Part shown: positions 16,193 to 24,110 of the stretch, piece after piece
Layout: each line of letters opens with the position of its first letter
Numbering within the stretch: position 1 is the stretch's first letter
Assembly: GCA_030650395.1 (NCBI GenBank)
Contig: JAUSDY010000014.1
Span: 1-50,013, forward strand
Direction of reading: 5' to 3'
Source of the DNA: Acidobacteriota bacterium
GTDB lineage: Bacteria > Acidobacteriota > Vicinamibacteria > Vicinamibacterales > UBA2999
DNA: 50,013 bases
Notes under the pieces: model-generated
What the model saw: only the letters and a program-made list of their open reading frames with translations
Told to the model about the DNA's origin: nothing
Database searches by the model: none
Translations under genes and position numbers: made by a program

Positions 16193-16198
16193 ATTATA
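16193..16198 (-). promoter_or_regulatory. -10 box TATAAT upstream of the methyltransferase gene
   Basis: On the minus strand, TATAAT is followed by 11 nt and the GTG start. The predicted leader is about 4-5 nt, too short for a Shine-Dalgarno site. Confidence 0.6.
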
Positions 16199-16260
16199 GC
16201 GCGACACCGCCTGCCACGCTGACGGGGCACGGCACGCGGTCGCCGGGCGAGTGCAGTAGG

Positions 16261-17379
16261 ATGAAGGCGAGTCCGGCGAGCGCGATGACCCCACGGTTCC
16301 GAATCGGAGCAATCGTTCTTGGTTTGCTGGCGGCGCTGGCGGGCGTTGAGTTGATGCTCCGCGCGATGAACGTGGGATTTGGTAACTCTCCCATGGAATC
16401 GGATCCGTTTCTCCATCACGTCCACCCCAAAAACTACACGTTCGTTCAACAGCATCCGTCGGGTGAGCTCGGCGGGTTCGTGATCCAGTACGACGCGGAA
16501 GGGCGCGTGGTCCGAGGAGGCGCGTCGGCCCCGCGCTCCATTGATCACGGCGAGCGCCCCTGCCGCGTGGCCTTGATGGGTGACTCGTTCACTGAAGGCG
16601 GACAGGTTCCATTCGAGCAGTCCTTCGCCGGGTTACTGGAACAGGCTGGTCGCCGTTGCGAGGTCCGGAATTACGGCGTCAGGTCGTACAGCCCGGCCAT
16701 CTATCTGGTGCAGTGGACGCGCGAAGTTCAAGACTGGCATCCGACGCATGTCTTCGTGCTGCTCTTTGGCAACGACGTTCGCGAGGACGTGAGGTATCTC
16801 CAGACCGCGGTCATGGACGCGGATGGCTGGCCCGTCGCCATTCGGGGACCGCGGGACGGCTGGCTGTTCGCCCATCTTCGGCGATCGTTCGTGGCGCGGT
16901 TCGTCCGCATGGTCACTCAGCGCGCCACCTGGGTCTGGCAGCACTACGGCGAGGACCAATGGACCATCGGGGGAGTGGTCGAAGAAAACCCGGAGTGGAG
17001 CGGTCCCACGCCAGGGCTCGTCAGCGAACTGAACAGGCGCGTGCACGCCGCCGGAGCCCAGCTGGTTGTCATGGCCGTGCCGTCGCGTTACCAATTAATG
17101 GGCGACGGCAAGATCAAGGTGTCGGGTGACTTCCACCAAACCTTGCAGTCATGGTCGGGTGCACAGGCCATCCAGTTCCTGGACCTGTACTCGGCGTTCG
17201 AACGGGCGGCCCGTGCCGGGATCCCGGTATTTTTCCTACAGGATATTCATTTCACCGACGAAGGCCATGCGCTTGTCGCGGCGATGATTGCGCGCGCCTT
17301 TCCGGATCTCTTCGAGAACGGCCTCGTCAGCACCAGTGCGTCAGTTCGAGCGGCCTTCGGTGAGGGCGGCGCTCGATAG
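16261..17379 (+). CDS. Membrane-anchored SGNH/GDSL hydrolase-like protein
   Basis: The 372-residue protein has an N-terminal membrane anchor (IGAIVLGLLAALAGVELMLRA). The SGNH block I follows at about 108 (VALMGDSFTEGGQVPF), then block III-like LLFGNDVREDV near 165, and block V near 330 (FLQDIHFTDEGHALVAA), giving the Ser/Asp/His set. SGNH enzymes of this kind act as acyl esterases or acyltransferases on polysaccharides (AlgX/AlgJ-like or DUF4886-like in layout). It lies convergent to an OafA-type acyltransferase gene, and both could act on one acylated glycan. ATG 16261 is used; ATG 16285 is a possible alternative. The tail after about residue 355 looks unstructured. Confidence 0.82.
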   Translation: MKASPASAMTPRFRIGAIVLGLLAALAGVELMLRAMNVGFGNSPMESDPFLHHVHPKNYTFVQQHPSGELGGFVIQYDAEGRVVRGGASAPRSIDHGERPCRVALMGDSFTEGGQVPFEQSFAGLLEQAGRRCEVRNYGVRSYSPAIYLVQWTREVQDWHPTHVFVLLFGNDVREDVRYLQTAVMDADGWPVAIRGPRDGWLFAHLRRSFVARFVRMVTQRATWVWQHYGEDQWTIGGVVEENPEWSGPTPGLVSELNRRVHAAGAQLVVMAVPSRYQLMGDGKIKVSGDFHQTLQSWSGAQAIQFLDLYSAFERAARAGIPVFFLQDIHFTDEGHALVAAMIARAFPDLFENGLVSTSASVRAAFGEGGAR

Positions 17380-17450
17380 CCAAGCCCCGTCCGTGCCATA
17401 CAGACGGCCGTGTCGGCTATAGCCGTGCTTCGTTGGCACACCCGTGACGG

Positions 17451-19385
17451 TCAACGCGCGATGAGAGCGGAGCGTAGGGCGATCTCTGCCACGTACACGG
17501 AGCCGCGGGGCGTCAGGTGTCCCATGTCGAAGGCTACCAATTCCGGCGGGCTGGTCCCCGGCACGGCCGCCACACATCCGCCGGCGTTACACAGGCGCTC
17601 AATGAGCGACACATATCGCGGCAAGGAGGACTCCCTGAACTGCGTCGCGAGTCGTCTGTCCAGTGCCAACACGTCGGCGTTCAGACCGTAGCTGACCCGA
17701 TCGTACGAGCGTCCCCAGTACTGACTCGTCACGACCAGCGGCAGGGAAGGCGCCCACTGCGGCGACGGCCCGATCAACACCACGTCCTTCGCGCCCAGCG
17801 CGCGTACCCGAGCGGTCAACCCAGCCCAGTCGGTTTCTTCGTGCGCGCCGATTTGCGCGAGAACGACTAGCTCTGGCTTGAGCCGGGCGATGGCCGCCAG
17901 GGCATAGTTGTTGGCGCGCTGGCACCGGCCCCCGGGAACGTCGAGGTCCACCGGAACCACACTAGGGCGACAGTGCGACGTGGCCACCTGAGCGAGGCGG
18001 GTGTCTCCGGGAAGCACGCTCCTGATGCCGAGCGATAGCGCCTGCGCGAAGGAATCACCCCAGAGCAAGGCCGTGCGGCGTGTGCCGGATTGGGTGCACA
18101 CGGGATCGATCGCTTCCCTCGCCCGGTCGGTGCCCCACTCCATGAAATCGCACTCCCGCCGGTACGCATCCGCGATGCCGTGCTTCCGGATGTCGTCGTA
18201 GTATTGAACGAAGGAGGCCTTGTCGGTTCTGTTGATGGCGCGCCCGATTAGCCCCTCTGAACGATACGTAAAATAGCCGGCCGCAAAGAGCGCCGCCATC
18301 GACACGCAGAGGGCCGGCACCACCAGGCGGCCGCCCGCACCGAAGCGAATGGGCCTCTCGATTACTTTGTATGTGAGCCAGGCGAGCACGACTGAGGCGC
18401 CAACCGCGGCGATGCGAAGCCCCAGAGAGGGCGCTTCGGCGTTAAGGATCCGCGCGAACGACAACAGCGGCCAGTGCCACAGATACAGCGGATAGCTGAT
18501 GAGGCCGATCCACACCATGACACGGTGGCCGAGAATCTTCCGGTTCACCCACGCGTCCGGGCCAGCGGCAAGCAACAGCCACGCACCGCTTACGGGCAGT
18601 AACGCCCATAGTCCAGGGAAGTGCCGGCTCCGATCGAGCGCCACGACGGTGCCGAGCACGACGACCAACCCGGCCATCGCCGTGCGATCGCGCCAAACCG
18701 CGTCCGCCCGGAGCCTGTCATGGAAAGCATGGAGGCGGCGCGAGACCGAGCTTGGGTCCGCCGCGACACACGCGAGGACGCTGCCGCTCATCAGCTCCCA
18801 GAATCGAGTGACGGGTGAGTAGAACGTGCCGACCAGATCGCGGCGGATGCCTTCGAGATTGAAGAACATGGACGTGGCCACGGCCAAGCCCGTCAGGAGC
18901 AGCAGGTTGAGCCGGAGCCACCAGACCACATACGCCGCCAACGGCCAGATCAGATAGAACTGCTCTTCGACGCCAAGCGACCACAAGTGCAGGAGCGGCT
19001 TGGTTTCCGCGGCGTTGTCAAAGTAACCGGACTCGTTCCAGAACGCGAAGTTCGAGACGAAGCCGGCCGCCGCCGCGATGTGCTTGCCAAGTTGCATGAA
19101 CGGATCGCCCAACAGCAGGAACCAGCCGCACGCATAACACACAGCGAGCACCAGGACGAGGGCCGGGAAGATGCGCTTGATGCGTCGTGCGTAGAACCCT
19201 GTGAAGGTGAAACGGCCGGTCCGGAGCCCCTCGAAGATGATGCCGGAAATCAAATAGCCTGAGATGACGAAGAACACGTCCACGCCGACGAACCCTCCGC
19301 GGACCCACTCGGGAAACGCGTGAAAGCCAATGACCGCGAGCACGGCGACCGCGCGAAGTCCGTCGATGTCGGAGCGGTAGGTCAT
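17451..19385 (-). CDS. OafA/YrhL-type acyltransferase with C-terminal SGNH domain
   Basis: The 644-residue protein begins with an acyltransferase-3 domain: YRSDIDGLRAVAVLAVIGFH with the conserved His, then GGFVGVDVFFVISGYLISGI, and about ten membrane segments up to residue 360. The C-terminal SGNH domain carries LLWGDSFAQALSLG near 465 and the DxxH block as FDMGHLTPRG near 620. Such proteins move acetyl or longer acyl groups from cytoplasmic acyl-CoA through the membrane part onto periplasmic sugars through the SGNH part. The start ATG at 19385 overlaps the TGA of the 45-codon gene upstream, so it belongs to the 21968-17451 operon. It ends 71 bp from the convergent SGNH hydrolase gene; a CGGCTATAGCCG palindrome lies between. 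Confidence 0.92.
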   Translation of the reverse strand: MTYRSDIDGLRAVAVLAVIGFHAFPEWVRGGFVGVDVFFVISGYLISGIIFEGLRTGRFTFTGFYARRIKRIFPALVLVLAVCYACGWFLLLGDPFMQLGKHIAAAAGFVSNFAFWNESGYFDNAAETKPLLHLWSLGVEEQFYLIWPLAAYVVWWLRLNLLLLTGLAVATSMFFNLEGIRRDLVGTFYSPVTRFWELMSGSVLACVAADPSSVSRRLHAFHDRLRADAVWRDRTAMAGLVVVLGTVVALDRSRHFPGLWALLPVSGAWLLLAAGPDAWVNRKILGHRVMVWIGLISYPLYLWHWPLLSFARILNAEAPSLGLRIAAVGASVVLAWLTYKVIERPIRFGAGGRLVVPALCVSMAALFAAGYFTYRSEGLIGRAINRTDKASFVQYYDDIRKHGIADAYRRECDFMEWGTDRAREAIDPVCTQSGTRRTALLWGDSFAQALSLGIRSVLPGDTRLAQVATSHCRPSVVPVDLDVPGGRCQRANNYALAAIARLKPELVVLAQIGAHEETDWAGLTARVRALGAKDVVLIGPSPQWAPSLPLVVTSQYWGRSYDRVSYGLNADVLALDRRLATQFRESSLPRYVSLIERLCNAGGCVAAVPGTSPPELVAFDMGHLTPRGSVYVAEIALRSALIAR

Positions 19386-19519
19386 CGTGCCAAGCTCCGA
19401 TACGCGGTCAGTAGAAGACCCACGGGCAGGAGCTCGCCATACAGGAACCGCGTGCGCCGCATATACGGCTCCCACATGTCGGCGCCAGCACGGCGACTCG
19501 ACGCGTCGGGCTCACTCAC
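19382..19519 (-). CDS. Small hypothetical protein, 45 aa, inside the glycan operon
   Basis: Its GTG start (19519-19517) overlaps the stop of the upstream GT1-like gene as GTGA, and its TGA overlaps the ATG of the acyltransferase as ATGA, so it exactly bridges the two genes. The product is MSEPDASSRRAGADMWEPYM followed by RRTRFLYGELLPVGLLLTAY and RSLAR: a polar N-terminus, an Arg cluster, one short hydrophobic stretch and a basic end. Third codon positions are mostly G/C, as in neighbouring genes. It may be a small membrane-associated accessory protein of the acyltransferase. I do not recognise it. Support is from the two-sided overlap and frame continuity only. Confidence 0.65.
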   Translation of the reverse strand: MSEPDASSRRAGADMWEPYMRRTRFLYGELLPVGLLLTAYRSLAR

Positions 19520-20589
19520 GCGCCCGCTCCCTGCGGACCGGACGCGAACGCGGCGCGCCCAGTCAAACGAACGAGCACGCGCGCGACATGCGCGGCGGGT
19601 TCAACCTCCTGCACGTAGTAGTCGTGGTTGGCCGTCCGCATCGACGCAGCCAGTCCGGCATCTTCGAGGAGGCGCTGGCAGGCCTCGATGCATGCCTCCG
19701 GCGTTTCGAACGCCAGGTAGTGGCGGCCGGCCTCGATCGGTGTCGGCAGCTCGTAGCGCAGCGGGACAGATACCAGGCATTGAGACGCCGCAAACGTCTC
19801 GCCCAACTTGAAGGCCAGCGAGTGCTCGACGCCACGCGTGTAGACGCTGATGAGGCATCGCTTCTTGATCGCAAGATATTCGGCATACCGGGACGAGTGC
19901 GGCGTTACATCGTCGGGATACCGATCCAAGGCGAGCGGCGTCGGTACCAGGCCGCCGACGAATCGATCGCCGAAGGCACGCCGCAGTGCGCGCACGATGG
20001 CCACCCGTCCCGAATTGAGCGGCTCCACCTCTCCACCCGGCACCTCCTGACTGGTCCAGAGGCGTGTTTGGAAGGCCACGCACGGTTCGACCGGCACGTC
20101 GGGCCGCTGCTCGAAAGTCGCAGTCGGTGGCGTCGACAGGTACTGCCGCAACCGTTGCAGCCCGTGGCGGCCGGTCAGCGCGAGCGGCGCGCCAATGGTG
20201 CCTAACAGGCGGAACGTGCTGGATCCGCTCCGGCATCCGTAGTTCAAACCAAACGGCAGCACTTTGGCCGCGAGCTCTCGAGGCAGCGCCTCGAGCTCGG
20301 GCGGATAAAATGCGCGCTTCACGTACCAGTCCACGCGATCGATAATGGGGCGCGACACGCCCTCACCGTCCCGCAAGTCGATCGCGACGCGCATGGGCGC
20401 GGCGTCCTCCACGTCGAAGCAGACCACGACCGGATCCGCCGCCAGCCAACGATCGGCCTTCGCGCGGGGCCATCGATAGCGAAGGGCAATCGCGCCGCGC
20501 GCGGCCAACGAACAGAAACCCGTGAGCAGGAGCGACGTATGAATCAGATCATGAGTGGGACCGACGAAGAGGACGATCCGCGGCGTCAT
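19516..20589 (-). CDS. Glycosyltransferase-like protein (GT1/GT-B type C-terminal region)
   Basis: Starting at ATG 20589 (which overlaps the upstream TGA as ATGA), the protein has 357 residues. MTPRIVLFVGPTHDLIHTSL looks like the first strand of a GT-B fold. The C-terminal half has VYTRGVEHSLAFKLGETFAA, CLVSVPLRYELP, HYLAFETPEACIEACQRLL and NHDYYVQEVEPAAHVARVL. This resembles the nucleotide-sugar half of CgeB-like or group 1 glycosyltransferases, where a Glu near the GxxE/KLGE site binds the donor ribose. Donor and acceptor are unknown. A longer open frame reaches back to 20904, but that part is antisense-like, low-complexity sequence within the upstream gene. It ends in a GTGA overlap with the 45-codon gene. 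Confidence 0.68.
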   Translation of the reverse strand: MTPRIVLFVGPTHDLIHTSLLLTGFCSLAARGAIALRYRWPRAKADRWLAADPVVVCFDVEDAAPMRVAIDLRDGEGVSRPIIDRVDWYVKRAFYPPELEALPRELAAKVLPFGLNYGCRSGSSTFRLLGTIGAPLALTGRHGLQRLRQYLSTPPTATFEQRPDVPVEPCVAFQTRLWTSQEVPGGEVEPLNSGRVAIVRALRRAFGDRFVGGLVPTPLALDRYPDDVTPHSSRYAEYLAIKKRCLISVYTRGVEHSLAFKLGETFAASQCLVSVPLRYELPTPIEAGRHYLAFETPEACIEACQRLLEDAGLAASMRTANHDYYVQEVEPAAHVARVLVRLTGRAAFASGPQGAGA

Positions 20590-21968
20590 TGATGCATCCG
20601 CGACGACAGGGCGAAGATCAGCCACGCCGTCCACCCCCAAAGGAGAAACCCGCACACGGCCGCGAGCAACCACCGTGTCCTCCGCCGCAGAACAGCCTGC
20701 GCTTCGTGCGGAGCGATGACCAAGAGGGTGGCGCCGAGAATCAAGATCGGATCGAAGACGAACGAATACCGGGGTTTCGCAATGGCCACAAGGCACAGCC
20801 CTACGCTGCCGGCGATCGTGCTCAAGAACACGAGGCCGAGGCCGCGATTCAAATGCAGGAGGCTCGCCAAGCCGATGACACCCGCAAACAGCACGACGGC
20901 CCACTGGAGATTCGCCGTCAGCAGAAGGGCTAGCGAGACGGGCGAAAAGATGCCTGCCGCACGCTCCCCACCGGCCAGCTCCAGGACGTCGGTCTTGGGC
21001 GCGAACACGCGTGCAAGGCGCCCGATCGCGCGTTGCGCGAACACGTCAGGGTGGGCCGAAATCCACGCCAGGGCTTCGCGCTGCAACTCTTGAGGCGACA
21101 GGGCCGGATACGCCAGATCGCCGCTAAAAAACTGCCGCCGAAATTCGATCTGGTCGAGGGTGGCGCGCGGGCGGAACAAATTCAGGTCCTCCGCATACAC
21201 CTCGCGATTCCCGATGTAGAGGTTGTAGGCCGCATTGCGTGAGACGGTGAACTCGCCTGCTCGGATCCAGTTCCCGGTCATCACGGCACCGACGACGGTG
21301 GCGCCCACCAGGAAGAAAACGAGGCCGCGTCGAAGCTCCGCGGTCCGCATCCGAGAAAGCGTGGCGGCCGGCAGCAGGACGAGGAGCGGAAGAAGGCTCG
21401 GGCGCGTCAGTATCAGCGTGCCGATGAGCGCCCCGGCGGTCGCAAAGGCCGCCGTCCCCGCGGCGGGCCTCGTCAGCAGCACGAGGACCAGGAGGACCTG
21501 CAGCAGCGCTGGTGTCTCGGACGTCGCAAACTGTGCGTGAGAGATCGCCGGCAGGTATATCGCATACCCGACGGTCGCGAGCGTCGTGTAGCGAGCCGCC
21601 CGCTCGGGCACTCCGCCGAGCACGGCGTGCGCGATCCGGCCCGCGAGAGCGCGAACCGCGAGGACACACCCGATGTCGAGCGCGATCCAGAGCAGCCGGA
21701 TCGCCTTGACCGACGCCTCCGGGTACGGCCATTTGACGAACGCGATCAGCCAACCCGTCAGCGGCGGCCAGAATAGATCCTGGTGGCCCGTGACAGCCAG
21801 CGCGGAGCCCGCCTGGAAATAGCCGTCTTCGTCTGAGGCGAAGCGGGACTCGGGCACCACGATCCATGCGGCAAGTCGGAGCGCCACGGCGAGCCCAACG
21901 GGCCAGAGCGCCGTCCGCGTTCGGAAAGCGGGCAGCCTGTCCTCTACCGCGCGGCCCCTCCGAACCAT
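20586..21968 (-). CDS. Membrane glycosyltransferase, GT39/GT83-like
   Basis: The 460-residue polytopic protein begins with a membrane segment followed by the acidic first-loop motif ESRFASDEDGYFQAGSALA, which holds the DE residues typical of lipid-phosphosugar-dependent GT-C enzymes. Twelve or so hydrophobic segments follow, with a periplasmic loop containing YNLYIGNREVYAEDLNLFRP and another with WISAHPDVFAQRAIGRLARVF. The last segment ends near WGWTAWLIFALSSRMHQ. It would transfer a sugar from a polyprenyl phosphate donor on the periplasmic side. It heads an operon with the GT1-like gene, the 45-codon gene and the acyltransferase. Its ATG is exactly 6 nt after a TATACT box. Confidence 0.87.
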   Translation of the reverse strand: MVRRGRAVEDRLPAFRTRTALWPVGLAVALRLAAWIVVPESRFASDEDGYFQAGSALAVTGHQDLFWPPLTGWLIAFVKWPYPEASVKAIRLLWIALDIGCVLAVRALAGRIAHAVLGGVPERAARYTTLATVGYAIYLPAISHAQFATSETPALLQVLLVLVLLTRPAAGTAAFATAGALIGTLILTRPSLLPLLVLLPAATLSRMRTAELRRGLVFFLVGATVVGAVMTGNWIRAGEFTVSRNAAYNLYIGNREVYAEDLNLFRPRATLDQIEFRRQFFSGDLAYPALSPQELQREALAWISAHPDVFAQRAIGRLARVFAPKTDVLELAGGERAAGIFSPVSLALLLTANLQWAVVLFAGVIGLASLLHLNRGLGLVFLSTIAGSVGLCLVAIAKPRYSFVFDPILILGATLLVIAPHEAQAVLRRRTRWLLAAVCGFLLWGWTAWLIFALSSRMHQ

Positions 21969-21969
21969 C

Positions 21970-21989
21970 GCGGTAGTATACCTGCCGGT
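21970..21989 (-). promoter_or_regulatory. Promoter element, first copy of a 20-nt repeat, with TATACT 6 nt before the start codon
   Basis: The plus strand reads GCGGTAGTATACCTGCCGGT, identical to 35009-35028. On the minus strand it is an extended -10 (GGTATACT) followed by ACCGCG and the ATG at 21968. Transcription starting at the normal distance would give a leaderless mRNA. The shared flank CCGGCAGG could be an activator or extended promoter element replacing a -35. Confidence 0.7.
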
Positions 21990-21990
21990 C

Positions 21991-22002
21991 GCGGGCGCCC
22001 GC
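21991..22002. terminator. GC-rich palindrome after the tandem glycosyltransferase pair
   Basis: GCGGGCGCCCGC is a perfect 12-nt palindrome lying 8 nt after the stop (22011) of the minus-strand gene and upstream of the next promoter. It has almost no loop and no T-run, so a terminator role is weak. Confidence 0.3.
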
Positions 22003-22010
22003 GCCCGCCC

Positions 22011-24110
22011 TTACGTCGTGCCTGGCGGCTGGGGCGCGGGGTGTGGAGATCTGGAGCGCGGGTCGAGCCTGACCAACAGCGACGCGGCGCACACCGCGAG
22101 CGCCACCGTGACGGGGATCAGGTGTATCGAGAAGCGACCGGGATACGAGGTGCCACGAGTGACGAGGGCACTCGAGACGCCGGCCGCGCAGAACACGACG
22201 AGGTTCAACGGCAGGCGCGCGAACCTGCCGACCCGGAACACACCAAGTACCGCGGCCGCGACGCCCAGGAGGATGGGCACGGCGCGCACGTCGAACCGCG
22301 GTGGATCGTTCATGGTGAGGTGCATCATGACGCTCGAGATCAGAGACATCGCGAGGCCCTCGCCCGCCTTCCATACCGTGTTGACGCTCGTCGACGTGCC
22401 AAACAACATGCTGTAGACACTGGTGTAGTACCACGTGCGCAGTGTGAACAAGTGAAGGCCCACACTGAGGGCGCCGAGCACGCCCGCGAGCACCGGCCGC
22501 GAGAGGCGCCTTGACCACATCGCCGGCCGAAACAGATCACCAATCGGTTGCCGCATCGGCAACGCAAACGCCGCCACCGCCAGCGCCATGGGCAGGTTGT
22601 TGAGCCGTGTATAGAAACCGAGCGTGGCCAGCACCCCCGCGGCAAGGGCCGCCGGCCAATACCCGCCGCGTCCGCGCAACGCGAAGAGGGCCGCGCCATA
22701 CAGAAAGCCCGCGGATGTGAACTCGGACATGCCGCGGCCAAACAGATACCAGCCCGGCCCCAGCGTGAAAACGGCGAGCGTGGTGACGGCGGCCACGATG
22801 CCCCACCGAAAGCCGGCGAACCGGCGCGTGACGTGAAATGCGAAGGCGGCACCGGTCAGCGCGGCGCCGGCGTCCCAGAACAGTTCTCCGACGCTCGAGT
22901 CGCCGAAGATCATGTGCAGGCCGCCGGCCACCCATCGATACAGCGGCTGGAACCAGAAGGTCTCCTGACCCCCCTCCAGCCAGAAGCCCTGCAGGTAGAT
23001 TCGATAGGCGAAGCGCTGGAACATCCACCAGTCGTCGCCGCTCGAGTACCAGGTGAAGAGTCCGGCCCGGTGGACGCCCATCACGACAAACAGGGTGAGG
23101 AATGGCAAGCCGACGAGCAGGGACCATCCGAACAGATTCTGCCATCGACGTGGGAGCTTGATCGCAGCCGCGCCGATCAGCAGCAGGGGAATCGCACGCA
23201 GCAAGGCGTCCCGGCCCGACAGCGTGAGCAATGCCACGAGCGATGCGAGTCCGGCGGCGTATCCGATCACGGCCATGCTCTGTGCGCGACGCGCAATCGC
23301 CATGAGCGCGCACAGCACCAGCCCGGTGATCAGCGCCGCGGGAACCAGGCGTCCCCACGGGCGAAACCACCTGTCCATTCGCGACGGCGGTTCGATCGTG
23401 GCCGTGGTGGCACTCCACACATTCGCGCCGTTCCACTGCGGCGCCAGGCTCCAGTGGGTGTTGCGAAGATCACCGCGAATCAGTATTCGGTGGAGGCCTA
23501 CGCCGATCGGCACTCCGGCTTCCAGATCCGGTTTCGCGAAGTCGATGCCGTCGATCGTCCCAGTTGTCTCGATGTCTTCGCCCGCGAGGATCCGCAGAAC
23601 GCCCGGCTGTTTCGCATCGATGAAGCCGTCGAGATCCAACCGGGAAGTCGCGCCGGGCGGCCGATCCCCTGGCCTCACCGGATCCCGAAAGTTGGCCGGT
23701 GGAAGGTTATAGAACCAGGCCGGAAAGCGTTCGAGCTCTGGATAGTCGCTGGTCATGATCGCCGAGCACTTCGGTGTCGGCGACCTCCAATCGGCCCGGA
23801 CGTCCCAACTGTGCGGCACCGTGACGCCTTCGACGAACAGCGGCACGGGTGACGTAAACCTCAGGCACCACCCGTCCTGGACCAGCGCCACGCTGGTTCC
23901 GGCCTTCCAGAGCAGTAACACGATCACGAGGGCGCGGGCGGCCGGTTGATGTAGAAACCGCGCGTACGCCACGACGAGCCACGCAAGCAACACGCCGATC
24001 ACGGCGGCCTCGAGCGGCGCGTCGAGCGGTACGCCGTCAAGTGGGCCCGCAAGGCGCCCGGGCCATAGGACCGCGATCGCCGCGAGGCTCGCCCACACCA
24101 CGGTGTTCAT
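22011..24110 (-). CDS. Large integral membrane protein with a PA14-like lumenal region (paralog 1)
   Basis: The protein has 699 residues from ATG 24110, which overlaps the stop of its upstream paralog as ATGA and has AAGG four bases before it. Two or three N-terminal membrane segments are followed by an extracytoplasmic domain of about 180 residues (from WCLRFTSPVPLF to QWNGANVW) that looks like a beta-sandwich similar to PA14. Ten or more membrane segments follow from about residue 240. Conserved loops include GLFTWYSSGDDWWMFQRFAY, TFWFQPLYRWVAGGLHMIF, GDSSVGELFWDAG and FYTRLNNLPMAL. The SGDD motif after a membrane segment recalls the catalytic acidic pair of GT-C glycosyltransferases. I infer a polyprenyl-phosphosugar glycosyltransferase; it is not a close match to a named family. 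The open frame extends upstream to 25115 but only as antisense-like noise within the paralog. Confidence 0.78.
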   Translation of the reverse strand: MNTVVWASLAAIAVLWPGRLAGPLDGVPLDAPLEAAVIGVLLAWLVVAYARFLHQPAARALVIVLLLWKAGTSVALVQDGWCLRFTSPVPLFVEGVTVPHSWDVRADWRSPTPKCSAIMTSDYPELERFPAWFYNLPPANFRDPVRPGDRPPGATSRLDLDGFIDAKQPGVLRILAGEDIETTGTIDGIDFAKPDLEAGVPIGVGLHRILIRGDLRNTHWSLAPQWNGANVWSATTATIEPPSRMDRWFRPWGRLVPAALITGLVLCALMAIARRAQSMAVIGYAAGLASLVALLTLSGRDALLRAIPLLLIGAAAIKLPRRWQNLFGWSLLVGLPFLTLFVVMGVHRAGLFTWYSSGDDWWMFQRFAYRIYLQGFWLEGGQETFWFQPLYRWVAGGLHMIFGDSSVGELFWDAGAALTGAAFAFHVTRRFAGFRWGIVAAVTTLAVFTLGPGWYLFGRGMSEFTSAGFLYGAALFALRGRGGYWPAALAAGVLATLGFYTRLNNLPMALAVAAFALPMRQPIGDLFRPAMWSRRLSRPVLAGVLGALSVGLHLFTLRTWYYTSVYSMLFGTSTSVNTVWKAGEGLAMSLISSVMMHLTMNDPPRFDVRAVPILLGVAAAVLGVFRVGRFARLPLNLVVFCAAGVSSALVTRGTSYPGRFSIHLIPVTVALAVCAASLLVRLDPRSRSPHPAPQPPGTT

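Noticed and set aside
19386-19475. A 30-residue N-terminal extension of the acyltransferase starting at 19475
   Set aside because: The extension looks non-coding, and the same stretch carries the 45-codon gene in another frame; MTYRSDIDGLRA is the standard family start.
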